Positions 1-9,368 of a stretch of 51,675 nucleotides of DNA are shown one piece after another (position 1 is the stretch's first letter; each line of letters starts with the position of its first letter). A program made the translations under genes and the position numbers. The stretch lies in the NCBI GenBank assembly GCA_018302545.1, contig JAGVZM010000005.1:1-51675 (forward strand), read 5' to 3'. The stretch is from Candidatus Woesearchaeota archaeon (GTDB taxonomy: Archaea > Nanobdellota > Nanobdellia > SCGC-AAA011-G17 > GW2011-AR18). The notes beneath the pieces were generated by a model. That model saw nothing but the letters and a program-made list of their open reading frames with translations, made no database searches and was not told the origin of the DNA.

Positions 1-354
1 CCAATTAGACAGGATACTGTTGTTAATAATGCTAGATTAATTAATTTAATGGGGGCTTTGTTTAATTTTAATATTTGTGAAAGTACTCAGTTACAGGAGG
101 CAATGGTTGCTTGTTATAATGATAAAGAAATTTGTGATAAAACTGATAGCTGTACTTTTGTTAAAGATAAAGTTGAGGAAATTTTACAATCTAGTGGTTT
201 AAGACTAAAAAATGAAAGTTACTCTATTTCTATAGGAAAAGGTGATAATCCAAAATTTTTATTAGATGAATGTAATAATATAGGGATATTGGTTAGTACT
301 ACTATAATAGATAGTAATAGGGATCATTATAATTCTTATTTTAGGACTTGTTGA
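1..354 (+). CDS. C-terminal part of a hypothetical protein truncated by the window edge
   Basis: Frame 1 is open from base 1 (PIRQDTVVNNARLINLMGAL...) to the TGA ending at 354; the ATG at 49 is probably internal. Confidence 0.6.
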   Translation, partial: PIRQDTVVNNARLINLMGALFNFNICESTQLQEAMVACYNDKEICDKTDSCTFVKDKVEEILQSSGLRLKNESYSISIGKGDNPKFLLDECNNIGILVSTTIIDSNRDHYNSYFRTC

Positions 355-523
355 AAAGCTATTCTCTTATATGCTCTCTTTTTCTTTATATTTTTTGTTA
401 TATTTTCACTTTTTAGTGATAATATGTTTAGTATCTTTATTTTAATTGATTTATCGAATTAAGGCTTATAACCTTCAAATTTTGAGGAATTAGGGTCCTT
501 GTATGTACTCGAGTATATATATC

Positions 524-532
524 TTTATAAAT
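524..532 (+). promoter_or_regulatory. Putative TATA box of the S-layer gene
   Basis: TTTATAAAT, about 25 nt upstream of the 553-577 hairpin and 74 nt upstream of the probable ATG. Confidence 0.6.
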
Positions 533-552
533 CGACTCTATGAGTACTGGTT

Positions 553-577
553 TAGGTACTAAAAATTCTAGTACCTA
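553..577 (+). promoter_or_regulatory. 5'-UTR stem-loop of the S-layer mRNA
   Basis: TAGGTACTA-AAAATTC-TAGTACCTA: perfect 9-bp inverted repeat with 7-nt loop near the predicted transcription start, upstream of GGAGGTG (592-598). Confidence 0.7.
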
Positions 578-605
578 TCATAATAACACTTGGAGGTGTT
601 CAAAT

Positions 606-2990
606 ATGCAAGAAAAGTTTGCGTTAACAAAGACGTTAAGAAAAGTGGCTGCAGTTGGAACTAGTTTAGCACTAGTTGGTGTAACTGTTAGCGGTGCATT
701 GGCAGCAGGCTTAGGCGATTTGCCTTCTCCATTTACAAACAACTCAAGTAATACTGTTGTTGTTTATGGAAGTCAAGCAGATAATGCTGCTGTACAAGAT
801 GTTGTAGATGCTTTAGGTGGAATGCCATCTGGCGGATCTGGAAGTGGATCTGGAAGTACAGGCGGTAGTTTAGCACAATTAAATCTTGAAGATTTTGAAA
901 ATGGTGAAAGAAAAGACATTGATGTAGGTAATGCTATAACTTCAGCTAATGCTGGTGGATTTAGTGCTACATTAGATGAAACTGATGGTGCAGGATTAAA
1001 AGATGGTAAGGTGGCTGTTAGCCTTGCAACAGATACAGATTATGACTACCATGAAGCTATTGCAATGGGTAGTTCTGTGTTTTTAGGGACTGCTTTAGAT
1101 CCTGGTACAGGAAGGTCTATTGATGAAGATTATGGTAGTGATGTTTTATTATTTATACCATCCAATCAATTGACTTATAACGTTATATTTGAAGAGAACA
1201 TGGATGCAGGTAACTTCTTTGCAAATGCAACTTCAAGTAATAAAATAACAACTGATTTTTTAGGACAAAGACTACAAGTAATTGGTGCTGGTAGTGCAGG
1301 TACAACTATTACTGCTTATGCAGGTGACTTATTTGAGATGAAGAGAGGAGACTCAGTAGTTTCTTGCGGTGGTAAGACTGTTAGTGTATCTTCAATTGAT
1401 ACAAATAGCGCTGTATTTAGAGTAGATGGGTCTAGTCCACAATCTATTAATGAAGGAAATAGCCAAAGAGTTGGTGGTTGTGAAATCTTCGTAGAAAATG
1501 CTATTGATAGTAATGAAGATGCTAATGATGTAGTTATTGTAGCTTTACAAAAAGGACTTACTGGAGATGCAATTGAGTCATATACTACTGGTAGTGCTTT
1601 TATTGGAGAAGATGACAATACTTACTTATGGGCATGGAACTTAAGTGGTTTAAATCAAGGTACAGCAACAAGTATATCTCTTGGTGTATCTTTGCATGAA
1701 GACTTAAATTCAGATGATACAGATGATTTAGGATCTAAAATTATGGATCTTGGATTATTAAAATCTGATAAAAGACATTTAGGTACTGGTGACTACTTGT
1801 GTTTACCAAATAGATATAGTTGTCTAGTATTGGAAGGACAAGATGGTGACTGGAAATGGAATGATTACATCTTTGAAGATGACACAGAGACCTTATATGA
1901 AACTGGTGCATCAACTACTTACTTGAGTAGTGCTAGTGCTCTTAGATTTAGAGCTATTGGGGTTGGAGAGGATAAAGGTTTCACTTTAAGAAGTGGTAGA
2001 GATACTACTCCTGCTGATATTTCAAGTGGAGATACAGCTAGTTTGTGGTTCTATTATAACAACTCTATGAATGCTACTGCCCATAGTGGTGTACAAGTAT
2101 TTAGTGAGGATAAAACTACTGCTAGAGCTGTTGCTGTAGACTTAGATGGAAATGGTACTCCTGCTACAACTGTAGCTGATGCTGTATTAAATAGTACTAC
2201 TGTACAAGTAGCTAGATTTGACAATGGAGATTATAACTCTCTAATTTATGTTACAGTACCTGCGGCTCTTACTGGAGCTGCTGCATCTGCTGCAAATAGG
2301 CAGGTTACCTTTACATTAGAAGGAGAGAGAGGAAGTAACTTGACTTTCTATGCTCAAGGTGGAGCTACTGGCGGATTTACTTTCTTAGGTGATCAAGCTG
2401 GTGAAGATAGTACAAAGACTCTTAGTTATGGTAGCACTTTATTGAGTGGTTATGACAAAGATATGAGAAAATCTGATGCAGTAGTTGTAAAAGACCCTAA
2501 GGGTAACATTGATAGTGACTCTGTTAAGTTAAGTATACCTAATGACGACGATTTCGAATACTGGGTAAGATTTGCTAGACCTAAGTCAGGTGTGGTAAGT
2601 ACTACTACAGGAACTGGAAGTTCAGCAGTTGTTGCATCATTAAAGATGATGGATACTGAAGTTGGAGCTGTTTCCAGTTTAGGTAAGAACGTTGTTGCTG
2701 TTGGTGGACCATGTGTTAATGCAGCTACAAGAGAAGTACTAGGTTTAGGAACTGAACCTAAATGCGGTGCTGACTCTGGTTTAACTGCAGATACTGCTAT
2801 GTTAGAACTTAAGAGTTTAAGTGGCGGTAAAATGGCACTATTGGTTTACGGTTGGGAAGCAGATGATACAAGAAGAGCTGCTCTTGTTGTAAAGAATCCT
2901 GCTAGGTATAAAAGCCAACTAGATGGCAAGAACAGTGCAACAATTAGAGGTCCAGATTTAGATGTCAGTAACATACAAGTTACTGCATAA
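606..2990 (+). CDS. S-layer protein
   Basis: N-terminal signal/hydrophobic segment, then GLGDLPSPFTNNSSNTVVVYGSQADNAAVQDVVDALG typical of archaeal S-layer N-domains; SD GGAGGTG 7 nt before ATG 606, so the track start at 540 is too early. Confidence 0.85.
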   Translation: MQEKFALTKTLRKVAAVGTSLALVGVTVSGALAAGLGDLPSPFTNNSSNTVVVYGSQADNAAVQDVVDALGGMPSGGSGSGSGSTGGSLAQLNLEDFENGERKDIDVGNAITSANAGGFSATLDETDGAGLKDGKVAVSLATDTDYDYHEAIAMGSSVFLGTALDPGTGRSIDEDYGSDVLLFIPSNQLTYNVIFEENMDAGNFFANATSSNKITTDFLGQRLQVIGAGSAGTTITAYAGDLFEMKRGDSVVSCGGKTVSVSSIDTNSAVFRVDGSSPQSINEGNSQRVGGCEIFVENAIDSNEDANDVVIVALQKGLTGDAIESYTTGSAFIGEDDNTYLWAWNLSGLNQGTATSISLGVSLHEDLNSDDTDDLGSKIMDLGLLKSDKRHLGTGDYLCLPNRYSCLVLEGQDGDWKWNDYIFEDDTETLYETGASTTYLSSASALRFRAIGVGEDKGFTLRSGRDTTPADISSGDTASLWFYYNNSMNATAHSGVQVFSEDKTTARAVAVDLDGNGTPATTVADAVLNSTTVQVARFDNGDYNSLIYVTVPAALTGAAASAANRQVTFTLEGERGSNLTFYAQGGATGGFTFLGDQAGEDSTKTLSYGSTLLSGYDKDMRKSDAVVVKDPKGNIDSDSVKLSIPNDDDFEYWVRFARPKSGVVSTTTGTGSSAVVASLKMMDTEVGAVSSLGKNVVAVGGPCVNAATREVLGLGTEPKCGADSGLTADTAMLELKSLSGGKMALLVYGWEADDTRRAALVVKNPARYKSQLDGKNSATIRGPDLDVSNIQVTA

Positions 2991-3085
2991 ATCTTAAACC
3001 TTTTTTCTTTTTTCTTTTATTTCTCTTATTTTTATGAAACTATTTTTGGAAAAGTTTTTATTCTAGTGTTTTTTAATCATGAGTT

Positions 3086-3697
3086 ATGAAGAAGAGAAGA
3101 TTTTCTAAAGAGAGAATTAATGGACAGCCAAATACTAAAAATACTTGGTTTAATGGTACCTATTTTGGAGCAATAGTAGTTTTAGGTATAATTGTTCTTA
3201 TGGTCTTTTCTGCATTTGCTATTAGCTTGGGGAATACGGATAATGGTCAAGAGACTATAGAATATAATGGTATTGAGTTTCAAAATAAGAATGGATTATG
3301 GTATTTTAATTTCAATGGTCTTAATTATGGTATGGAGTATTTGCCTACTGATTTAGAATGGGTTGAGAGCGTTAATTTGGGCCAGGAAGTTTTTGGGGAT
3401 AAGATCTATTTAATATTTAATCCAGGTGAGTATTCTGAGGATAGTGTGGAAATACTTAGATTAAAGCAGTTTTTAACTTCTGGTGGAAAATTGGTTTCGC
3501 CTGCTTGCAGTCAGGAGGGTGGATGTGGGGACTATCCTATAATTGATTGTAGGAGTGATTTAAAATCTGTTTATTTGAGAAATGGAAATGAGAGTAAAAT
3601 TTTTAAAGAAGATAATTGTATAATTGTAGAAGCAAAAAGTGGAGAAGAAAATTTTGTTATTACTAGATTATTCTATTCTTTATTGGGTGTATTCTAA
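3086..3697 (+). CDS. Membrane-anchored extracellular protein, paralogue A
   Basis: N-terminal TM; C-terminus YLRNGNESKIFKEDNCIIVEA...LFYSLLGVF resembles the next gene. Confidence 0.6.
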   Translation: MKKRRFSKERINGQPNTKNTWFNGTYFGAIVVLGIIVLMVFSAFAISLGNTDNGQETIEYNGIEFQNKNGLWYFNFNGLNYGMEYLPTDLEWVESVNLGQEVFGDKIYLIFNPGEYSEDSVEILRLKQFLTSGGKLVSPACSQEGGCGDYPIIDCRSDLKSVYLRNGNESKIFKEDNCIIVEAKSGEENFVITRLFYSLLGVF

Positions 3698-4341
3698 TGG
3701 TTAAGAAAAATAGTTTTTTGAATAATAATTGGTTTTGGTTTTTAATAATTGGTTTTGTTATTTTAGTTTTTCTTGGACTAATTTTTTATTGGGTTAATAT
3801 TTTTGTTGATTATAGATATGATTATTCTGGAAAAAATGGAGATTTTGATGTTAGTAGATCTGAATTAAGTAATATAATATTTTATCATATTTCTGTTTTT
3901 TATGATGATTTTAATTATGTTTATTCTTTTAGAAATCATCCTAAAGATTTAGAGGAGTTGTATTTAGAGGAGGATATATTTTTGAAGTTAAATAGAGGAA
4001 ATAGTACTAAAATTTTGTATGTTACTACAGATAAAGATATCTCTGCTATGACCTCTGGAAGAGTTCTTTTAGCTACATCTGCATTTGAACAAGTTTTGGG
4101 GTATAGTGAGGGAATATATAGAGTTAATATTGTTAATACTTATACTACAAATGTTTCAAGTCTTGTTCCTCCTAGAACCTGTGATGATGTTGATGAAAAC
4201 AATGCTGTTATTTATTTAAAATTAGGAGATGAAAATAAAGTTTATAGTGAAGGAGATTGTGTTATTATTCAAGGCTACGGTGCTGATGGTTTAGTTAAAG
4301 TGAGTGAGAAATTTGCATATCATCTGTTAGGAGTGTTTTAA
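3697..4341 (+). CDS. Membrane-anchored extracellular protein, paralogue B
   Basis: N-terminal TM; C-terminus YLKLGDENKVYSEGDCVIIQG...FAYHLLGVF; start overlaps the upstream stop. Confidence 0.6.
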   Translation: MVKKNSFLNNNWFWFLIIGFVILVFLGLIFYWVNIFVDYRYDYSGKNGDFDVSRSELSNIIFYHISVFYDDFNYVYSFRNHPKDLEELYLEEDIFLKLNRGNSTKILYVTTDKDISAMTSGRVLLATSAFEQVLGYSEGIYRVNIVNTYTTNVSSLVPPRTCDDVDENNAVIYLKLGDENKVYSEGDCVIIQGYGADGLVKVSEKFAYHLLGVF

Positions 4342-4419
4342 TCTTAATGTGAGGAGAACGTTCTTTTATATATTATTAATATTTTATAATCTCATTAAAT
4401 TAAAGGATGTTAAATTATT

Positions 4420-4734
4420 ATGTTTCGTGTTTTTCGTTCTGATTGGTACCAGAAGAAGTTTGATAAATTAGAAAAAGCAGAACAAGAAAGAATTGTAAAG
4501 TTTGAGCAACATTTGAAAGAGCAGCCTTACAATGGGAAGCCTTTAGGTTATGACTTTTTTAGAGAGAAGAAATTTGATGAAAAACGTTTGATTTTTCTTG
4601 TGTATGAAACTCATAAGATAGTTTTTCTTGTTACAATTACAGATAAAAAAGCTCAGCAGACTGAAATTGATATGATTAAAGCTAATTTGGATGTATATAA
4701 AGATAGTATTAAAAAATTAAGTGAGAAAATTTAA
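4420..4734 (+). CDS. RelE/ParE-family toxin-like protein
   Basis: FRVFRSDWYQKKFDKLEKAEQERIVKF...KPLGYDFFREKKFDEKRLIFLVYE...VFLVTITDKKAQQ pattern of RelE-like mRNA interferases. Confidence 0.7.
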   Translation: MFRVFRSDWYQKKFDKLEKAEQERIVKFEQHLKEQPYNGKPLGYDFFREKKFDEKRLIFLVYETHKIVFLVTITDKKAQQTEIDMIKANLDVYKDSIKKLSEKI

Positions 4735-4862
4735 ACTTCTTTTACTTTGCCTTCTAAAATATCTTTAATTCCCTTTGCTATGTCTTGAAGGAGTTCTTGA
4801 TCTACTTTTTTGGTTTTCTTTAATTCTTCATATTCTTTTTTTGGTATTGTTATTGTTTCCAC
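4731..4862 (-). CDS. Probable small antitoxin convergent with the RelE-like toxin
   Basis: Manual translation from GTG at 4862: (M)ETITIPKKEYEELKKTKKVDQELLQDIAKGIKDILEGKVKEV*; TATATAAA (minus) about 22 nt upstream suggests a leaderless start; too short for the ORF track. Confidence 0.65.
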   Translation of the reverse strand: METITIPKKEYEELKKTKKVDQELLQDIAKGIKDILEGKVKEV

Positions 4863-5016
4863 AGTAATTTTTGGGAGTAAAAGTTTATATATCTTACTTT
4901 TTTGGTTTTAGTGAGTTATAACCTCTTTCTATATTTAATATTAATTGTAAACTTATCTCCTTCAATTATTTTGGATTTGTGTAAAACTTTATAAATGTTC
5001 ATCAATTCCTTAAATC

Positions 5017-5197
5017 ATGCCGCGGTCGCATAACCTGGCATTGCGCTGATTTTAAACCTTAAAGGTTTAGGAGTGTATGTCTTGAACTAGGTTAAAGGGA
5101 AACCAGTTTCCTAACGGATGTGCAGGTTCAAAGCAACCTTTTTGGGAAAAATGTTGACGAAAAACTCAATAGGTTATGGAAGTCCTGCCCGCGGCGT
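5017..5197 (+). ncRNA. Structured non-coding RNA, family unassigned
   Basis: TATA-like CTTTATAAA at ~4987-4995; terminal stem GCCGCGG(5019-5025)/CCGCGGC(5189-5195); second stem ATAACCT(5030-5036)/AGGTTAT(5171-5177); three internal hairpins; GC-rich against an AT-rich background; T-run at the 3' end; no ORF. Confidence 0.75.
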
Positions 5198-5238
5198 TTT
5201 CAAATAAAGTTTAAAAATAAGGAGATATTACAAGATTT

Positions 5239-7005
5239 ATGGTTTTTGAGTTTTTGAATAATCTGGGGTGGTTTGCTTTTCTATCTTTGATTCCTTTCAT
5301 TATAATATATTTAATAAAACCTACTCCTTCAACATTGAAAGTTCCTTCTTTGATGTTCTTTATGCAGCATACTAAACAAAGCAAGGCTGCATCTTGGTTA
5401 AAATATTTATTTAGAGATTTACTATTTTTATTACAGTTGCTTGTTTTGTTATTATTAAGTTTTACAATTACTCAACCTTTTTTTTCTGCTTTTACAGATG
5501 TTGTTTCTGATAATATTGTTTTTGTTTTGGATACTAGTGCTAGTTCTAAGGTTTTAGAAGATAAGGATCTTTCTAGGTTTGATATTGCAAAGGAAAAGAT
5601 AGAAGAGTTTGCTACTTCTGAAAACTCATTGGTTTTATTAAAGTCTGAGCCTATTCTTGCTTTACAAGGAGTTAGTAAGGGTGAATTAAAGAGATATTTA
5701 AGCAGATTAGAACCTAGTGATGATGTGACAGATATTTCAAGTGCAATAAGTCTTGCTGGGACTCTATTAGAGAAGGATCAAGGAAGGATTGTGGTTGTTA
5801 GTGATTTTGCTAATAGTAAGGGTAGTGATTTTATTAATAGTAAATCTCTTGTTGAAAGTAAGGGAGTAGATGTAGATTTAGTTGATACTAAAATTTCTAA
5901 TAGATCCAATTTAGGTATTGTTGATATGATTATTAGTGAGGATACAGTTAATCTCTATATAAAAAATTTTAATAATAAAACTGAAAAGGTTTCTTTAAAA
6001 TTCAATAATGAACTTAAAGAGATTAATATAAATGCAAATGAAGTTGAGCCTTTTGTTTTTAAATTAAAAGATAATCTGACTAGAGTTGAGATTGTTAATA
6101 AAGATGATTTTTTGATTGATAATTCTGTTACTATTGTAAAACCTTATTCTAATTCAATTAATGTTTTATATATTGCAAATACTCCTTCTAAATATATTAA
6201 AGCAGTTTTAAATTCTATAGATAATTTAAATTTAGTAATAGCAACTCCTCCTGTTGTTCCTAAAGGAGATTATGATTTATATATTATTGGTGATGTTAAT
6301 AAGAAAGATATTGTCTTTGATACTTTTGGAGCTATAAAAAGAGATGTTGAGGAAAATGGCAAAGCAGCTATTATTTTAAGCAATCCACATATTAAGGATA
6401 TTGATTTTGAAGGTTTGATTACTTTGAATTTTAATGATCTTGTTAATGGGGGCAGTACTTCTATAAATCAAATCAATAAGTTTACTAAGGATGTTGAATT
6501 TGGAGAAGTTAAGAAAGTTTATTCAGTTGAATCTAAAGGGAATGTAATTGTTGAAACCTCTAACCAAAGTGTTGTTGAATTATTTAAACTAGGAAAGGGC
6601 AAGACAGTTTATTATGGAATTATGGAACATTATAGTGATTTTCATTTAACTCCTAGTTATCCCTTCTTTTGGAATAATCTAATTAGGTTTTTATTGGATA
6701 GGAAGGATTTGAATGAAGTAAATCTTAAAGCAGGAGATACTTTAGTTTTGGATAATCAGACTATTGTTTTAGATAAAGTTGGAGTTTATGATGTTAATAA
6801 TGCTAAATTTGCGATGAATCTACTTAATGAAAAAGAATCAGATATAAATTTTGTTTATCAAAATAAAGATATTGAATATTCTGGATCTGAATTAGAAAGA
6901 GTTAAGACTGAAGTTGATTATGATCTTAATTTTTATATAACTATATTAGTAACTTTTTTAGTATTAATTGAATTTATATATATCAAATTTAGAGGTGAGA
7001 TATAA
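5239..7005 (+). CDS. BatA-like membrane protein with N-terminal aerotolerance domain and vWA-like domain
   Basis: N-terminal FLNNLGWFAFLSLIPFIIIYLIKPTPSTLKVPSLMFF, DTSASSKV MIDAS-like segment, C-terminal TM. Confidence 0.7.
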   Translation: MVFEFLNNLGWFAFLSLIPFIIIYLIKPTPSTLKVPSLMFFMQHTKQSKAASWLKYLFRDLLFLLQLLVLLLLSFTITQPFFSAFTDVVSDNIVFVLDTSASSKVLEDKDLSRFDIAKEKIEEFATSENSLVLLKSEPILALQGVSKGELKRYLSRLEPSDDVTDISSAISLAGTLLEKDQGRIVVVSDFANSKGSDFINSKSLVESKGVDVDLVDTKISNRSNLGIVDMIISEDTVNLYIKNFNNKTEKVSLKFNNELKEININANEVEPFVFKLKDNLTRVEIVNKDDFLIDNSVTIVKPYSNSINVLYIANTPSKYIKAVLNSIDNLNLVIATPPVVPKGDYDLYIIGDVNKKDIVFDTFGAIKRDVEENGKAAIILSNPHIKDIDFEGLITLNFNDLVNGGSTSINQINKFTKDVEFGEVKKVYSVESKGNVIVETSNQSVVELFKLGKGKTVYYGIMEHYSDFHLTPSYPFFWNNLIRFLLDRKDLNEVNLKAGDTLVLDNQTIVLDKVGVYDVNNAKFAMNLLNEKESDINFVYQNKDIEYSGSELERVKTEVDYDLNFYITILVTFLVLIEFIYIKFRGEI

Positions 7006-9368
7006 TGTTTAACCTTCTTGCTTATTTTGAAAGGCCTTTTTTATTATTTTTAATAATTCCTATTTTAATATTTTTATTTTATTTTATTAATAAAAACTTG
7101 GTTAAATTATATGATTCTATTGATTTATTTCAATCTAAAAAGAAATTGAGAATTTTTGTTTTAGTAATGAGGTGTTTGATTTTTATATTTTTGGTTGTTG
7201 CTTTGGCTTCTCCTTTTATTGAGATTACAGATAAAACTCCTGGAAATCCTAGAATTAAGTTGCTTATTGATAATTCTAGTTCTATGGAACTTTTTAATCT
7301 TAATTTTTTAAATGACTTTGGAGTTAATCTTGAAAAACAAATTCCTGTTGAGACTTATTATATAGGAAGCGGTTTAGAATCTAATTTAGGAGAGAATATA
7401 CTTAGCAATGTTAAACCAGATGACAATGTCCTTTTGATAACTGATGGAAATAATCATGGAGGTGTTTCATTAGGAGATGTTGCATTACAAGCTGGAGATT
7501 TCAATATGACTTTTAGTTCATTAAATTTGAAACCAGATAAATATGATGTTTCTGTTATTATCTATGGAAGCTCTAAAACTCCGGCCAAGATAGAGAATAC
7601 TTTTAGTGTTTTGATTAGCCAAACTAATAAAAGACCTGTTCGTTTAGTTATTGAAGTTGATGGAAAAGTAGTTTTTGATGAAACTACTGATAAAGAAATT
7701 GTTAAAATAAAACAGTCTTTTGAAGTGGGACAACATAGAATTGTTGCTAAATTGGATGTTAATGATCATTTTGATAATAATAATATTTATTATAAAACTA
7801 TTAAAGTTATTCCTAAACCTAAAGTTTTATTATATACTTTGGACGGAAGTCCAAATCTTAAGACACTATTTGATCCTATTTATGAATTGAATGTTGTTAA
7901 AGATTTAGAGCTTGATTTAAAACCATATACAGCTATTGTTGTAGATGATTTAAATTCTGATAAATTAGATAAGTATGCAGATAAATTAACTGACTTTGTT
8001 TCTGAAGGAAACGGTTTATTAGTTTTAGGAGGCACTAATTCATTTGATTCTGGAAACTATAAAAGTTCAAGATTTGAGCAGCTGTTACCTGTTTTTGTAG
8101 CTAAATCTGGCAAAAAAGAAGGGGAAGTTAATCTTGCTATAGTTATTGATGTTTCTGGAAGTACTAGTTATGGTTTTGGGGGATATAGAAAAGTGGATGT
8201 TGAAAAAGCTTTAGTATTAAAGATGATTAATGATACTAGTCTTGTCTATAATGTGGGGGTTATTGCTTTTAATGATGTAGCTTATCTAGTTGCTCCTATG
8301 AAAAGATTGTTACTACATCAAGATTTAGATGATAAGATTAAGAGATTAACTTTTACTGGTGGAACTGACATGCTCCAAGGAATTAATGCTGCTTTGGTTA
8401 TGTTAAAAGGAAAGGGGGGTAGTAAAAATATTATAATCTTTTCAGATGGATATACTAATAATGAGGAGGCAATAAAAAGTGCAGCTGATTATGCTTCTAC
8501 TCAAGGTATTAAAGTTTATACTGTCGGTGTTGGAGGGACTGATGAGGATTTTATGAAAGACATAGCTAGAAGGGGAAATGGTATTTATTTTAAACCTGAA
8601 TTATCTAATCAACTTAAATTGATTTTTGGTGATACTCAAATTAGTGGAGATAAAAAATCTTTTGGTTTAGTTGTAGTTAATGAGGATCATTTTGTTACAG
8701 GCGGCATGATACTAGATGCAGATATTTATGGTTTTAATCAAGTTGTTCCTAAAAGTAGTGCTAAGCTTTTAGTTACTACAGATATAGGAGATCCTGTAGT
8801 GAATGTTTGGAGATTTGGTTTAGGAAGAGTTGCTTCAATAGCTACAGGCTATAGGCTGCATGGTGCTGAATTGCTGACTAAAGGGAATTCTTTATTATTA
8901 ACTAGATCTGCTAATTGGGTTATAGGAGATCCTGAAAGGAAGAATCCTGAATTCGTTGATGTTGAGGATGGTTTTGTAAATGATTATGTGGATGTAATTG
9001 TTAAGTCTCAAAAACAACCTAAAGCAGAGATAGGTTTATATAAATTTGATGATAATTTATATAAAGGTAAAATGTATGTTAATTTTACAGGATATAATAG
9101 AGTATTAGATACTATCTTTGCAGTTAATGATAAAGAAGAATTTAGAGATGTTGGTGTTAATAAAGAGTTAAATCAACTAATAAGTTTAACAGGTGGTAAA
9201 ATGTTTAGTCCAGAAAATATTGATGAAATTGTTGAATTTATTAAACAGAAGTCTACTAAAGTTAGACTGGTTAGAAAGAGTTATTCTTGGATATTTTTAT
9301 TAGCTGCTTTAATATTATATTTAGTTGAGGTTTGTGTAAGGAGATTGGTTGCTTATAGGGTGATATAA
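7005..9368 (+). CDS. vWA-domain membrane protein (BatA/BatB-like)
   Basis: Two N-terminal TMs, LAIVIDVSGSTSYG MIDAS, FTGGTDMLQGINAAL, IIIFSDGYTNNEE, C-terminal TM. Confidence 0.75.
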   Translation: MFNLLAYFERPFLLFLIIPILIFLFYFINKNLVKLYDSIDLFQSKKKLRIFVLVMRCLIFIFLVVALASPFIEITDKTPGNPRIKLLIDNSSSMELFNLNFLNDFGVNLEKQIPVETYYIGSGLESNLGENILSNVKPDDNVLLITDGNNHGGVSLGDVALQAGDFNMTFSSLNLKPDKYDVSVIIYGSSKTPAKIENTFSVLISQTNKRPVRLVIEVDGKVVFDETTDKEIVKIKQSFEVGQHRIVAKLDVNDHFDNNNIYYKTIKVIPKPKVLLYTLDGSPNLKTLFDPIYELNVVKDLELDLKPYTAIVVDDLNSDKLDKYADKLTDFVSEGNGLLVLGGTNSFDSGNYKSSRFEQLLPVFVAKSGKKEGEVNLAIVIDVSGSTSYGFGGYRKVDVEKALVLKMINDTSLVYNVGVIAFNDVAYLVAPMKRLLLHQDLDDKIKRLTFTGGTDMLQGINAALVMLKGKGGSKNIIIFSDGYTNNEEAIKSAADYASTQGIKVYTVGVGGTDEDFMKDIARRGNGIYFKPELSNQLKLIFGDTQISGDKKSFGLVVVNEDHFVTGGMILDADIYGFNQVVPKSSAKLLVTTDIGDPVVNVWRFGLGRVASIATGYRLHGAELLTKGNSLLLTRSANWVIGDPERKNPEFVDVEDGFVNDYVDVIVKSQKQPKAEIGLYKFDDNLYKGKMYVNFTGYNRVLDTIFAVNDKEEFRDVGVNKELNQLISLTGGKMFSPENIDEIVEFIKQKSTKVRLVRKSYSWIFLLAALILYLVEVCVRRLVAYRVI

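Noticed and set aside
1316-1618. Minus-strand ORF inside the S-layer gene
   Set aside because: Antisense to a clear coding gene, low-complexity translation, no promoter or homologue signature.
5111-5140. tRNA T-arm-like GCAGGTTCAAAGC
   Set aside because: No acceptor, D-arm or anticodon-arm arrangement; it forms part of the larger ncRNA fold.
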